Part shown: positions 26,906 through 35,159 of the stretch, one piece after another
How the letters are laid out: every line of letters begins with the position of its first letter
How positions within the stretch are numbered: position 1 is the first letter of the stretch
From: Halobacillus aidingensis
GTDB taxonomy: Bacteria > Bacillota > Bacilli > Bacillales > Halobacillaceae
DNA length: 64,000 nt
Assembly (NCBI RefSeq): GCF_900104185.1
Contig: NZ_FNIZ01000017.1
Span: 1 to 64,000, forward strand
Direction: 5' to 3'
Notes under the pieces: generated by a model
The model's input: only the letters and a program-made list of their open reading frames with translations
Told to the model about the DNA's origin: nothing
Database searches by the model: none
Program-made: the position numbers and the translations under genes

Positions 26906-27079
26906 TGTAGGGAAGGCAAATGGTGCGCCACCAGTCATGACACTGGTTCTAGTGGGTTCGATTCCCACCCCGAATTTTTGTGAGCAATTGATAAAAATTC
27001 GAGGGTGGTCCGAACCGGCCAGTGAACGCCTATTTCCTATGCGTTCGGACCACCCTCCTCATTCAAGGAGGGATTTTTT
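26906..27079 (+). promoter_or_regulatory. Structured leader of the GNAT gene: tRNA-like fold plus three competing helices
   Basis: A tRNA-like region (26906-26976) has a D-arm-like GGC/GCC hairpin, an ACCAGT/ACTGGT arm and a perfect T arm GTGGG-TTCGATT-CCCAC. Then P1 pairs CCACCCCGAATTTTT (26965-26979) with 26993-27008, one bulged A. P2 pairs GAGGGTGGTCCGAAC (27001-27015) with GTTCGGACCACCCTC (27043-27057). P3 pairs CCCTCCT (27053-27059) with AGGAGGG (27066-27072), which is the GNAT ribosome site. P1 excludes full P2, and P2 excludes P3. No known riboswitch class was recognised. Confidence 0.6.
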
Positions 27080-27628
27080 ATGCTAAAAAAGCGTGACTTA
27101 CATGACGCCCCGGTTTTATTTGAGTTGATGAGCCATCCTGAAGTGTTTCCTTACGTCCGTCACAAAGCATCTTCCAGTGACGAGTTTTACTTTTTGACCA
27201 AACAAACCATAGAAGCTGAAGATCGGGGGGAATTGGTTTCACGTACCATCCTTGATGAGTGGGGGCAGCCCATTGGAACCATCAACCTATTCGATATACA
27301 GGAAAGCAAAGGCTTTTTAGCTACATGGATCGGTCAGCCTTATTTCGGCAAAGGATACAATCAAATGGCCAAGGAAGCGTTCTTTGAGGAATTGTTTTTC
27401 CAATTGAATATAGAAGCTATTTTTATGAAAATCAGACGTACCAACGTCCGTTCGATGAAAGCTGCTCTTAAAATTCCCTATGTATCCATTGGAAACGAGG
27501 CTTATCCTGAAGTGTTTTCTTGGATCAACCGCACAGATGATGTCTATGACCTGTATGTCATTACAAAAGATCAATATTTGTTTCATTACTACGGAGAGCA
27601 AAATGAAGAAGAAATGTTGGAAGCATAA
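27080..27628 (+). CDS. GNAT-family N-acetyltransferase
   Basis: 182 residues, RimJ/RimL-like. LDEWGQPIGTINLFD and WIGQPYFGKGYNQMAKEA (acetyl-CoA loop with Q-P-Y-F-G-K-G) are recognisable, followed by KIRRTNVRSMKAALK. It probably acetylates an amine on a protein, tRNA-linked amino acid or small molecule; the acceptor is unknown. AAGGAGGG lies eight bases before the ATG and can be masked by the upstream leader. Confidence 0.85.
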   Translation: MLKKRDLHDAPVLFELMSHPEVFPYVRHKASSSDEFYFLTKQTIEAEDRGELVSRTILDEWGQPIGTINLFDIQESKGFLATWIGQPYFGKGYNQMAKEAFFEELFFQLNIEAIFMKIRRTNVRSMKAALKIPYVSIGNEAYPEVFSWINRTDDVYDLYVITKDQYLFHYYGEQNEEEMLEA

Positions 27629-27652
27629 GCAGTGCTTATGCTTCTTTTCTTT
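27621..27652 (+). terminator. GNAT gene terminator
   Basis: AAGCATAAGC/GCTTATGCTT stem with a 3-nt loop, then CTTTTCTTTTT. It overlaps the stop codon. Confidence 0.88.
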
Positions 27653-27666
27653 TTATGTTATTAACA

Positions 27667-27827
27667 TTATCCACAAGGTTGTGCACAATGTGAGTAAACG
27701 GATTAAACAGCCTAAATACAGAGGTTCTAAACTGCATCCCTTTGTGGGTAAAACTCCCTCCACCAAATGTTAATTATGTGGATATCCTTTAAAAAACGCA
27801 CTAATACACGATTCAATGTGTGGATAA
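27667..27827. other. DnaA-box cluster
   Basis: Perfect boxes TTATCCACA at 27667-27675 (plus) and 27819-27827 (minus). One-mismatch boxes lie between at 27779-27787 (TTGTGCACA type overlaps at 27679-27687), 27743-27751 (minus, TTACCCACA) and 27777-27785 (minus, ATATCCACA). The region between the GNAT gene and the DUF3298 gene holds no other feature. It resembles the non-origin DnaA-box clusters of B. subtilis. Confidence 0.6.
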
Positions 27828-28496
27828 TGTATAGGAAGGTAAAGGAGGCACTTTTTTCTCTAATTCTTCCTTAAGAATTCCTTTTAAAGGGACTGAAATC
27901 TCAGGAGTTCCATGGACGCCAGCAGCGACTTCAAATTTATTGAATACGAGCACAAGATGGTCATCCTTCACATAAAAAGCGGTGTTATCTCTTACACCAG
28001 CAAACGGCTCTTGCAAATACATCTCCGGATCAGCTTCCAACGCTTTCTTCACTTCCTTATTTAATCGATCGATATACACGAGGTCTTTTAACTTCTTTAT
28101 TGATCCCCCTCGGTCATCTTGAAAATTGATGGAAGTGACGGTTGAATTGTAGCGATTTCCCCTGGATATGTGGGAGGTCATCACTATAGAATAAAAGGTC
28201 TTTTCTTTAAATACCGATGTTTCTTCATAATAAAGATAAGGGACACCCATCATTTCTCCGGCCCCTCTCTTTACGTCTCTCAACGTATCTTCAAGTTTCT
28301 GAACGATTTGAAAATTAACGGTATCTTGAAGATCTTTACTTTCCAAGTGCTCAAACCTTGGATAATCGACATGGACTTCCCAATCTTCCGTCACTTTATC
28401 TTTATGGACAATTTTATATTCGCTTTCAGCCGTAACCGACTGCCCTGAAATCATAAGTACTCCAATGATGAAAAAAACGATTGAAAAGCGCTTCAA
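27813..28496 (-). CDS. Secreted DUF4163/DUF3298 (RsiV-like) protein
   Basis: 227 residues. Signal peptide about 1-23 (ends VTAES). A DUF4163-like N-terminal part is followed by a DUF3298 part with FEVAAGVHGTPEISVPL near the end. This pair of domains occurs in the PdaC N-terminus and the RsiV ectodomain, which bind lysozyme or peptidoglycan. There is no membrane anchor or cytosolic anti-sigma domain, so a secreted wall-associated role is inferred. Confidence 0.8.
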   Translation of the reverse strand: MKRFSIVFFIIGVLMISGQSVTAESEYKIVHKDKVTEDWEVHVDYPRFEHLESKDLQDTVNFQIVQKLEDTLRDVKRGAGEMMGVPYLYYEETSVFKEKTFYSIVMTSHISRGNRYNSTVTSINFQDDRGGSIKKLKDLVYIDRLNKEVKKALEADPEMYLQEPFAGVRDNTAFYVKDDHLVLVFNKFEVAAGVHGTPEISVPLKGILKEELEKKVPPLPSYTLSTH

Positions 28497-28616
28497 AGAG
28501 CATCCCTCCTGTACCTTTTAGTTTGACCTAAATTCCTAAAACTAATGGGATGTTTTAAATAATATTGGCTTTTCACATGCTGATTCCTTTTAAAGAAGAA
28601 TCAAAAGAAGTCAAGA

Positions 28617-28649
28617 AAAAAGAGACGGTTGAAATCCCCGCCTCTTTCC
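28617..28649 (-). terminator. Terminator of the sulfonate-type ABC operon
   Basis: AAAGAGGCGG pairs with CCGTCTCTTT, one wobble, followed on the minus strand by TTTCTTG. Confidence 0.8.
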
Positions 28650-28653
28650 TCAT

Positions 28654-29661
28654 TCAATCAAGAAAGCTTGTGTCCACCAGACCAGTCAAGTCCGGCTTTT
28701 CTTTCAGAAACTCAAGATCATAAGAAGCATCCGCGAATTTCTGAAGGTTTTCTTCTTTCACTTCATACGTGAAATCAATACGCTCCCATGCACGATCGAT
28801 AACTTCTTTTGAAAGTTCTTGATCCGTGATGTCTTTGATTTTATTAATGGCGATCTGTTTCGCTTCTTCCGGGTTTTCATTAATAAAGTCTGTCGCTTTT
28901 TTGTGAGCTTCTACGATGCTTTCCACCATATCAGGATTTTCATCCACAAGTTTTTGAGAAGTGACGAACACGGCTGCGGGCAATGTTTCACCAAAAGCAA
29001 CATCCTGGGTGTCGACAAGGACTTTACCGCTTCCTTGTTCCTCTATAGAAGATGCCCAAGGTTCAGGAACGGTGGCCACATCAACATTTTTCGTCTCAAA
29101 CAAGCTTGCATATGTCGCAGGTTTTCCTGTGACGTGCTTCATTTCTCCATCAATACGGTCGGATGTCAAGCCGAATTCCTCTTTCATCATCGTTTCAAAT
29201 TGCACATCATGTGTACACCCTACTCTTGGTGAAACAAATGTCTTACCTGCTAAGTCTTCCGGAGATTTAATATCCGATCCTTCTCTAGCCATGATCACTG
29301 TACCACCCGTTGAGCCTGCTGCAACAACATTGACTTCCGCTCCACTTGTGAAGTGGTTCATCGCTGGGCCGGGTCCTACAAGTCCTCCTTGGATGTCACC
29401 TGTTTCGATTGCTGTCATAAACGAGGAACCATCCGGGAAGTATTGGTAGTTCACTTTTGTCCCGTCCGGCAATGTTTCAGCATACAAATCCTTCGTTTCT
29501 GCCACCATACCCGCTACGTGGTTGATATTCGGAAAGTAACCAATCGTAATTTCTTCTGTACTGCCACCATCTTCAGAATTCGCTCCAGCATCATCACTAA
29601 CGCAAGCAGCGAGCACCAGACTCATGACAGTAAGTGCAACAATGGATAACCACTTTTTCAT
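28654..29661 (-). CDS. ABC transporter substrate-binding lipoprotein (sulfonate/nitrate/taurine type)
   Basis: 335 residues. Lipobox LAAC places the mature N-terminus at Cys20. The NMT1/SsuA-type fold is suggested by IGYFPNINHVAG, GGLVGPGPAMNH and PRVGCTHDVQFE. Captures the ligand outside the membrane. The exact ligand (sulfonate, thiol or other organosulfur) is unknown; a CymR-like site upstream suggests a sulfur source. Last gene of ATPase-permease-binding protein. Confidence 0.88.
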   Translation of the reverse strand: MKKWLSIVALTVMSLVLAACVSDDAGANSEDGGSTEEITIGYFPNINHVAGMVAETKDLYAETLPDGTKVNYQYFPDGSSFMTAIETGDIQGGLVGPGPAMNHFTSGAEVNVVAAGSTGGTVIMAREGSDIKSPEDLAGKTFVSPRVGCTHDVQFETMMKEEFGLTSDRIDGEMKHVTGKPATYASLFETKNVDVATVPEPWASSIEEQGSGKVLVDTQDVAFGETLPAAVFVTSQKLVDENPDMVESIVEAHKKATDFINENPEEAKQIAINKIKDITDQELSKEVIDRAWERIDFTYEVKEENLQKFADASYDLEFLKEKPDLTGLVDTSFLD

Positions 29662-29679
29662 ATTCTCCTCATCTCCTAT

Positions 29680-30438
29680 CTATGATTTCAATAATCCCCA
29701 GCGTTTCCTTACATTTCTTTCTAACTTAGAAAAGACCACTTGATCGACCACGGCACCAATGACACCAATGATAATAATAATAGCAATCACTTGATCCATA
29801 CGTGCATAATCCTGAGCGTACCGTAAAGAGTAACCCAATCCAGGTCCATTGCTTAACAACTCACCAGCCATAAGGGCTCTCCAACTGAAGGCCCAAGCGA
29901 GCCTGAGACCTGTCATAAAATAAGGAATACTCGATGGAACTTCCACTCTGAAAAACAAGGGAATTCCATTGGTCCCCATCGTCCTCGCAGCACGGACCAA
30001 CTGCGGGGGAACACTATAGATGGCCGTCCGTACGTTCAAAGCCATGACGAACGTACCTCCAAGGACGACAACGAATACAACGGCAAATTCAGAAAAACCG
30101 AAAAGCATGATCGCAAGCGGCACCCAAACAATGCTCGGAATACTCTGTAAGGCGATGAGATACATTCCTGCCGTTTCATCCGCCTGCTTCGATTTCCCGA
30201 GCAGGACCCCTATTACGGTCCCAAACAAAATAGCAAGGGACAAGCCCATGAATAAATGACGGAAACTCGCGCCCAATGCTTTAATGAAATCACCATCAGC
30301 AAAACCTTCGTACAAAGCGCCGGCCACTTTGATTGGTGATGGAAACACGATATCTTCAAATACACCGATGGAATACACTAACTGCCATAAACCTAAAACA
30401 ACAACTAAAAATCCAATCCTCTTAATAGCTAGCTTCAT
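29680..30438 (-). CDS. ABC transporter permease (SsuC/TauC type)
   Basis: 252 residues with six hydrophobic segments and the permease EAA loop region RAARTMGTNGIPLFFRVEVP. Its start overlaps the 3' end of the ATPase gene by 17 bp, so the two are probably coupled. The binding protein follows after 18 bp. Confidence 0.9.
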   Translation of the reverse strand: MKLAIKRIGFLVVVLGLWQLVYSIGVFEDIVFPSPIKVAGALYEGFADGDFIKALGASFRHLFMGLSLAILFGTVIGVLLGKSKQADETAGMYLIALQSIPSIVWVPLAIMLFGFSEFAVVFVVVLGGTFVMALNVRTAIYSVPPQLVRAARTMGTNGIPLFFRVEVPSSIPYFMTGLRLAWAFSWRALMAGELLSNGPGLGYSLRYAQDYARMDQVIAIIIIIGVIGAVVDQVVFSKLERNVRKRWGLLKS

Positions 30439-31207
30439 GAAGTTCTTCCCTCAATACTTTATTGATTTCACCTTCCAGCAAATCCATCACCTTCCGCTCA
30501 AGCTCGATGACTCTTTCATCGTCCCTCTTCCTAGGCCGTGGAAGGTCGATGGAAAAGTCAGCGATGATCCGTCCTGGTCGTGTACCCATGACGACGACCC
30601 GATCCGATAATTTAATCGCTTCCTGAATGCTGTGGGTGACGAACAGAATGGTCTTTTGTGTCTCCTGCCAAATCTTCATCAGTTCTTCATGCAGAATATG
30701 TCTCGTCTGTTCATCCAGGGCCCCGAACGGTTCATCCATGAGTAACACTTTAGGATCCATGGCAAGGGCTCTTGCAATCGCTACCCGCTGCTGCATTCCT
30801 CCAGAAAGCTCATGGGTGTAATTTTCTTTAAATCTGCTGAGGTGGACCATCTGTAAGAAACGATCCGCTCTCTCTTCCGCCTCTTTTTTTGACCCATGCC
30901 CCTTCAAAGGAAAAAGAACATTTTCCTTTACATTCAGCCATGGAAAAAGCGACGGTTGTTGAAAGACCATTCCTCGGTCAGGTCCAGCTTTCTTAATTTC
31001 TTCTCCCTCCAACCGGATGGAGCCTGATGTGACGTCTTCCAGCCCTGCAACCATTGAAAGAAGCGTCGATTTTCCACATCCGGAGGGGCCTAGGAGTGAA
31101 ACAAATTGATTCTCCTCAATATTCAAATCGATTTCAGAAAAGACCTCAAAACTGCCTTCTTCTTTATCGTTAAAGGTCTTTCCGACTTCCTCCATCTTTA
31201 AAAACAA
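30422..31207 (-). CDS. ABC transporter ATPase (SsuB/TauB type)
   Basis: 261 residues. Walker A GPSGCGKSTL, signature LSGGMQQRVAIARAL, Walker B VLLMDEPFGALDE and switch His in FVTHSIQEA. First gene of the operon. The family energises uptake of nitrate, sulfonates or taurine; here organosulfur is inferred from the promoter context. Confidence 0.92.
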   Translation of the reverse strand: MFLKMEEVGKTFNDKEEGSFEVFSEIDLNIEENQFVSLLGPSGCGKSTLLSMVAGLEDVTSGSIRLEGEEIKKAGPDRGMVFQQPSLFPWLNVKENVLFPLKGHGSKKEAEERADRFLQMVHLSRFKENYTHELSGGMQQRVAIARALAMDPKVLLMDEPFGALDEQTRHILHEELMKIWQETQKTILFVTHSIQEAIKLSDRVVVMGTRPGRIIADFSIDLPRPRKRDDERVIELERKVMDLLEGEINKVLREELHEASY

Positions 31208-31227
31208 TATGCCTCACCCTTATCATT

Positions 31228-31300
31228 ATAATTCCTATCGAAATAGTATGCTTTATGGTTATATTATTAGATTATACAGTTGAACAGAATATTGTGTCAA
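31228..31300 (-). promoter_or_regulatory. Promoter of the sulfonate-type ABC operon with a CymR-like half-site
   Basis: TTGACA (31295-31300), 18 nt and TATAAT (31271-31276) form a strong promoter. Downstream the plus strand reads ATAATTCC (31228-31235), the same half-site that begins the perfect dyad upstream of yrrT (36295). The second half is degenerate here. Control by the cysteine regulator CymR is inferred. Confidence 0.6.
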
Positions 31301-31413
31301 TGGACGGTTAATATTCCTTCCACTGTCTTTAAACTCTTCATGTTTCACTTCGTTTATTACGTGTTAAACACTTAGTAAAGCAACAAAAATTTATTTAGAA
31401 GGGTGGTTAGCCA

Positions 31414-31773
31414 ATGGATCAAATAATCTTCATTCAGACAGGTACTGGAATTGATGTTCATGGTCAAGATATTACAAAGGCATCCGTTCGCGCCATCGAG
31501 AATGCCATCCATTCAAATTCAATGCCGGGTGTCCAGGAAGCATTGCCAGAAGAATCTATGGAAAATATGAAAACCACTGTCAAACTAGCCTTACCTTGCG
31601 ACATTGATGAATTAAATTACACCAAAATTAAAGAAGCGATTCCGTACGGGCAGGTGGAAATCAAGTTAATGGATGGCGGAATGCGCACGACAAGTGGCAT
31701 CACTTTAAATGAAGAGGGAGATCATAACGACCAAATGTATATGGTCAATGCTTCTGTAGAAGTGGGATATTGA
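31414..31773 (+). CDS. Lin0512-family protein, first tandem copy
   Basis: 119 residues. FIQTGTGIDVHGQDITKASV and RAIENAIHSNSMPG are characteristic of the Lin0512 family, then a C-terminal MYMVNASVEVGY. No known enzyme motif. GAAGGGTGG precedes the ATG. A clear paralogue follows 123 bp downstream behind a terminator, so the two are separately transcribed. Confidence 0.85.
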   Translation: MDQIIFIQTGTGIDVHGQDITKASVRAIENAIHSNSMPGVQEALPEESMENMKTTVKLALPCDIDELNYTKIKEAIPYGQVEIKLMDGGMRTTSGITLNEEGDHNDQMYMVNASVEVGY

Positions 31774-31779
31774 TCTTCT

Positions 31780-31812
31780 AAAAGTCAGGGACTACTCCCT
31801 GACTTTTTATAT
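31780..31812 (+). terminator. Terminator between the two Lin0512 genes
   Basis: AAAAGTCAGGGA/TCCCTGACTTTT, a 12-bp stem with a 4-nt loop, followed by T. Confidence 0.9.
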
Positions 31813-31896
31813 AAGAATAGCGATAACGCTATGGAAATCAAAGTAGTTGCTTTTCACATTATGCTATGATGGAGAAAAAGAAAAGGTGGAATATAA

Positions 31897-32256
31897 GTGG
31901 AACAATTGATGTTTATTCAAACTGGAATGGGAACAGATGTGCATGGTCAAGATGTGACAAAAGCTTCAATTAGGGCCATCAAAAATGCCATACATACGAA
32001 TTCCATGCCAGGAATCCGTTCTGTACTTCCTCAAAAGTCTTTAGACAATATGAAAATTAACGTGAAATTAGCATTACCCTGCGACTTGGACAAAATTGAT
32101 TATGATCAAGTCAAAGAAGCCATTCCTTACGGGGAAGTTAACGTAGAAGTATTGGAAGGCGGTATGCTCACTACGAGTGGCATCGTCTTAGAGGATAAAC
32201 AAGATAAAAATGACCTCATGTATATTGTCAACGCAGCAGTAGAAGTCGGATATTGA
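31897..32256 (+). CDS. Lin0512-family protein, second tandem copy
   Basis: 119 residues, GTG start with AAAAGGTGG upstream. FIQTGMGTDVHGQDVTKASI and the closing MYIVNAAVEVGY mirror the upstream copy, with no gap, so this is a tandem duplication. Function unknown. Confidence 0.85.
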   Translation: MEQLMFIQTGMGTDVHGQDVTKASIRAIKNAIHTNSMPGIRSVLPQKSLDNMKINVKLALPCDLDKIDYDQVKEAIPYGEVNVEVLEGGMLTTSGIVLEDKQDKNDLMYIVNAAVEVGY

Positions 32257-32273
32257 AAGAGACATTTCCATAC

Positions 32274-32303
32274 AAAACGCCAGGGCGATCGCCCTGGCGT
32301 TTT
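32274..32303. terminator. Bidirectional terminator
   Basis: A perfect 30-bp palindrome (arm AAAACGCCAGGGCGA) between the second Lin0512 gene and yteA. Confidence 0.92.
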
Positions 32304-32305
32304 AG

Positions 32306-32980
32306 TTAGTACTTATCTTCTGCTTCATCCTGACTATCCATGTATTTATCATAATGCTCATTACGCTGAAAGCTTACCCCATCAGGGCCTGTATAACCAT
32401 TCATATCTGTAGATACAAAAGGCTCGAATTCTTCTACATACCCCACACCATCTTGATTATCCATTAAAGATGAATCGTCATAAGTCATGCTGCTCTGATT
32501 AAAAGAAGCTACTTGTTCATAAGCATTTTGTTCATTATACTCCGGATCATCAGCGTTACGACCATAGTTATTTTCTAAATCTGTAATCACATCTTCTTCC
32601 ACAGGTCGATCTCCTGATATATCTTGATTCGACGAAGCTTTCGCAATGGTCCGTGCAGTCGGAATCGCCGCTAACCTTTCCTTCGGAATTTGTCTTCCTG
32701 TTTCTTCACAAATTCCATAGGTACCCTGTTGAATTTGTTTTAATGAGTATTGAATATCTGATAATTCTTCTTCCAAATGCCCAAGCAAGGCCATATCTTT
32801 TTCACGCTCATAAAGTTCAGTGCCTGAATCAGCTGGGTGATTGTCATATTGTGACAATTCCCCTGATGCCATATCACTTGCGAAACCTCTATCTAAGCCA
32901 AAGTGATTATTGTCAATCAAACGTTGTTCGATTTCTCTTTTACGATCTTCCAATTGTTTTTTATAATGTGTGTAATCCAT
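32306..32980 (-). CDS. yteA: YteA-family sporulation protein (TraR/DksA type)
   Basis: 224 residues. The N-terminal coiled coil (about 1-90) and GTYGICEETGRQIPKERLAA resemble DksA/TraR, but the zinc finger keeps only one of the usual Cys residues. The acidic C-terminal extension (FVSTDMNGYTGPDGVSF) is typical of the YteA sporulation subfamily. Likely acts on RNA polymerase or in the spore; role not established. Confidence 0.85.
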   Translation of the reverse strand: MDYTHYKKQLEDRKREIEQRLIDNNHFGLDRGFASDMASGELSQYDNHPADSGTELYEREKDMALLGHLEEELSDIQYSLKQIQQGTYGICEETGRQIPKERLAAIPTARTIAKASSNQDISGDRPVEEDVITDLENNYGRNADDPEYNEQNAYEQVASFNQSSMTYDDSSLMDNQDGVGYVEEFEPFVSTDMNGYTGPDGVSFQRNEHYDKYMDSQDEAEDKY

Positions 32981-33041
32981 GTCATCTTCACTCCTGATCG
33001 ATTATCCTTTTTAGTGTGGCTCAGGTGATCAGGAGCTATAC

Positions 33042-33076
33042 AAAAAGGAGCGCCGCTTTACAGAAGTGCTCCTTTT
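33042..33076 (-). terminator. Terminator of the yrrT-luxS-mccAB operon
   Basis: AAAAGGAGC pairs with GCTCCTTTT across a 16-nt loop, followed by T on the minus strand. Confidence 0.75.
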
Positions 33077-33080
33077 CCTA

Positions 33081-34217
33081 CTACTTTCTTAATGCTTGTA
33101 AAAAATCTTCCTTCAGATCCTCGATATCTTCAAGGCCGATGGATACGCGGACGAGACCATCTGTAATGCCGAGTTCTGCACGTCGCTCTTTTGGAATAGA
33201 GGCGTGAGTCATCATCGCAGGGACTGAGATAAGACTTTCGACGGCTCCAAGGCTTTCTGCCAATGTGAAATATTTTACGTTGCGGAGAACTTGATCGGCT
33301 TTTTCTCCACTGCCGACATCAAAGCTGATCATACCGCCGTTCCCGCGCGCTTGTTTTTGGTGAACGCCGCTTCCTTTATGATGGTCGAGGCCTGGATAAT
33401 AGATATCTGTCACTTCTGGAAGTTCTTGTAGAAACTCGACGAATTGTCTTGTGTTTTCTTCAATTTCTTCCATGCGGATCCCGAGGGTTTTGATTCCTCT
33501 CATAAGAAGCCATGAGTCCTGGGGACCTAAAACACCGCCAGTAGAATTCAGTACAAAATGGACATCTTCTGCAAGCTGCTCATTGTTCACTACGACAAGC
33601 CCAGCAACGACATCGCTGTGCCCTCCTAGATATTTGGTTGCACTATGCAAGACAATGTCAGCTCCAAACTCAATGGGATTTTGCCAGTATGGGGTGCTGA
33701 AGGTATTATCGACGATAAACGTCAAGTCTTGTTCATTCGCCAAAGCGGACACTTTTTCTAAGTCCGTCACTTTAAGCAACGGATTTGTTGGTGTTTCCAC
33801 ATAGATGGCTTTTGTACGATCCGTGATCGCTGACTTGATATTATCTACGTCACTTGTATCAATAAAGCTTGCTTCTAATCCAAAACGCTGGATGACTTTG
33901 GATACAAGACGGTACGTGCCCCCGTACACATCATCTGTAAAAATCACATGATCTCCATGATTAAAAGTCATAAGCACAGCTGTGATGGCAGCCATACCTG
34001 AACCAAAAGCGAAACCTTTGTGGCCGCCTTCTAAATCCTTGATCAGTTCTTCCAATGCAAAACGTGTCGGATTTCCCGTTCGAGAGTATTCATATCCACG
34101 ATGTTGACCGACTCCATCTTGTTTGTAGGTACTCACCTGATAGATAGGAACGCTGACAGCTCCGGTCTTTTCATCCCCTGTAATTCCCCCGTGGATGAGC
34201 TGTGTTTTTTTCCTCAT
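33081..34217 (-). CDS. mccB: Cystathionine gamma-lyase / homocysteine desulfhydrase
   Basis: 378 residues from the ATG at 34217 (GAGGAG seven bases upstream, within the end of mccA). PLP enzyme of the Cys/Met metabolism family: YEYSRTGNPTR, GSGMAAITA, and the PLP lysine in HSATKYLGGHSD. Completes reverse transsulfuration by cleaving cystathionine to cysteine. MetC-like beta-lyase activity is the alternative, but the mccA neighbour favours MccB. Confidence 0.92.
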   Translation of the reverse strand: MRKKTQLIHGGITGDEKTGAVSVPIYQVSTYKQDGVGQHRGYEYSRTGNPTRFALEELIKDLEGGHKGFAFGSGMAAITAVLMTFNHGDHVIFTDDVYGGTYRLVSKVIQRFGLEASFIDTSDVDNIKSAITDRTKAIYVETPTNPLLKVTDLEKVSALANEQDLTFIVDNTFSTPYWQNPIEFGADIVLHSATKYLGGHSDVVAGLVVVNNEQLAEDVHFVLNSTGGVLGPQDSWLLMRGIKTLGIRMEEIEENTRQFVEFLQELPEVTDIYYPGLDHHKGSGVHQKQARGNGGMISFDVGSGEKADQVLRNVKYFTLAESLGAVESLISVPAMMTHASIPKERRAELGITDGLVRVSIGLEDIEDLKEDFLQALRK

Positions 34218-34221
34218 GTCA

Positions 34222-35139
34222 TCACTCCTCATATATGCCTTGGCTTAAATATCGTTCGCTACTGTCCGGAAAGATGGTTACGATTCTTGCTCCTGGCTTC
34301 GCCTTTTCAGCTTCTCTCCATGCAGCTTCAAAGGCTGCTCCAGATGAACTGGCTACGAGCAAACCTTCATTTAAAGCCAGTTCTTTTACACGACGGAAAG
34401 CTATTTCATCTGAAATGGTATGAATCGCATCAAAATAATCGGGATTCATATAAAAAGGCAGAAACTCCATTCCTATTCCCTCTGTACGGTGCGGTCCAGG
34501 TTCTCCCCCATTTAAAATGGAGCCTTCTGGTTCAACGATCACAGTTTTAACATGTTCCATTCGCTCTTTTAAATAACGGGAAGTCCCCATAAATGTACCA
34601 CCAGTACCAGCACCAGCGACGAAAACATCAACATCTCCATTCATATCATTAAAAATTTCCGGTCCGAGGGTATCATAATAAGCATCTGGATTCGCTTGAT
34701 TATGAAACTGCTGAGGGCTGAATGAAGAAGGAATTTCCTTGCACAATTGTTCGGCTTTCTCTATAGCGCCCTTCATCCCTTTTTCAGTAGGCGTGTTTAC
34801 GACTTGAGCTCCTAAGGCTCTCATCAAAGTTTGTTTCTCTTGACTGAACTTCTCTGGTGTCACAAAAATGACGGTGATTTCTTTTCCAATCGCAGCAAGT
34901 GCAAGGCCAATTCCTGTATTTCCTGCCGTGGGTTCAATGATCGTTCCCCCAGCCTTCAACAATCCACGTTCTACCGCATCCTCAATCAGTTTTAAACCCA
35001 GACGGTCTTTGATGCTTCCGCCTGGGTTCATGAATTCAAGCTTAGCAAAAATTCTAGCTTGATTCGGGATTTCGGAATGAGTGAGTTCGATCATAGGTGT
35101 CTGACCAATTAATGATTGTATATTCTTCACGTAACCCAT
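34222..35139 (-). CDS. mccA: O-acetylserine-dependent cystathionine beta-synthase
   Basis: 305 residues from the ATG at 35139. PLP fold type II: PLP lysine in GGSIKDRLGLKL, TAGNTGIGLALA and the GTGGTFMGTSRYL phosphate loop. Condenses homocysteine with O-acetylserine. CysK-type cysteine synthase is similar, but the gene order yrrT-luxS-mccA-mccB and spacing (20 bp after luxS, 4 bp before mccB) point to MccA. Confidence 0.9.
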   Translation of the reverse strand: MGYVKNIQSLIGQTPMIELTHSEIPNQARIFAKLEFMNPGGSIKDRLGLKLIEDAVERGLLKAGGTIIEPTAGNTGIGLALAAIGKEITVIFVTPEKFSQEKQTLMRALGAQVVNTPTEKGMKGAIEKAEQLCKEIPSSFSPQQFHNQANPDAYYDTLGPEIFNDMNGDVDVFVAGAGTGGTFMGTSRYLKERMEHVKTVIVEPEGSILNGGEPGPHRTEGIGMEFLPFYMNPDYFDAIHTISDEIAFRRVKELALNEGLLVASSSGAAFEAAWREAEKAKPGARIVTIFPDSSERYLSQGIYEE

Positions 35140-35159
35140 CGCATCCTCATCTCCCGTTA

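Noticed and set aside
26906..26976. Functional tRNA gene
   Set aside because: The acceptor stem has mispairs and the anticodon arm has an abnormal loop; it is listed as a tRNA-like part of a leader instead.
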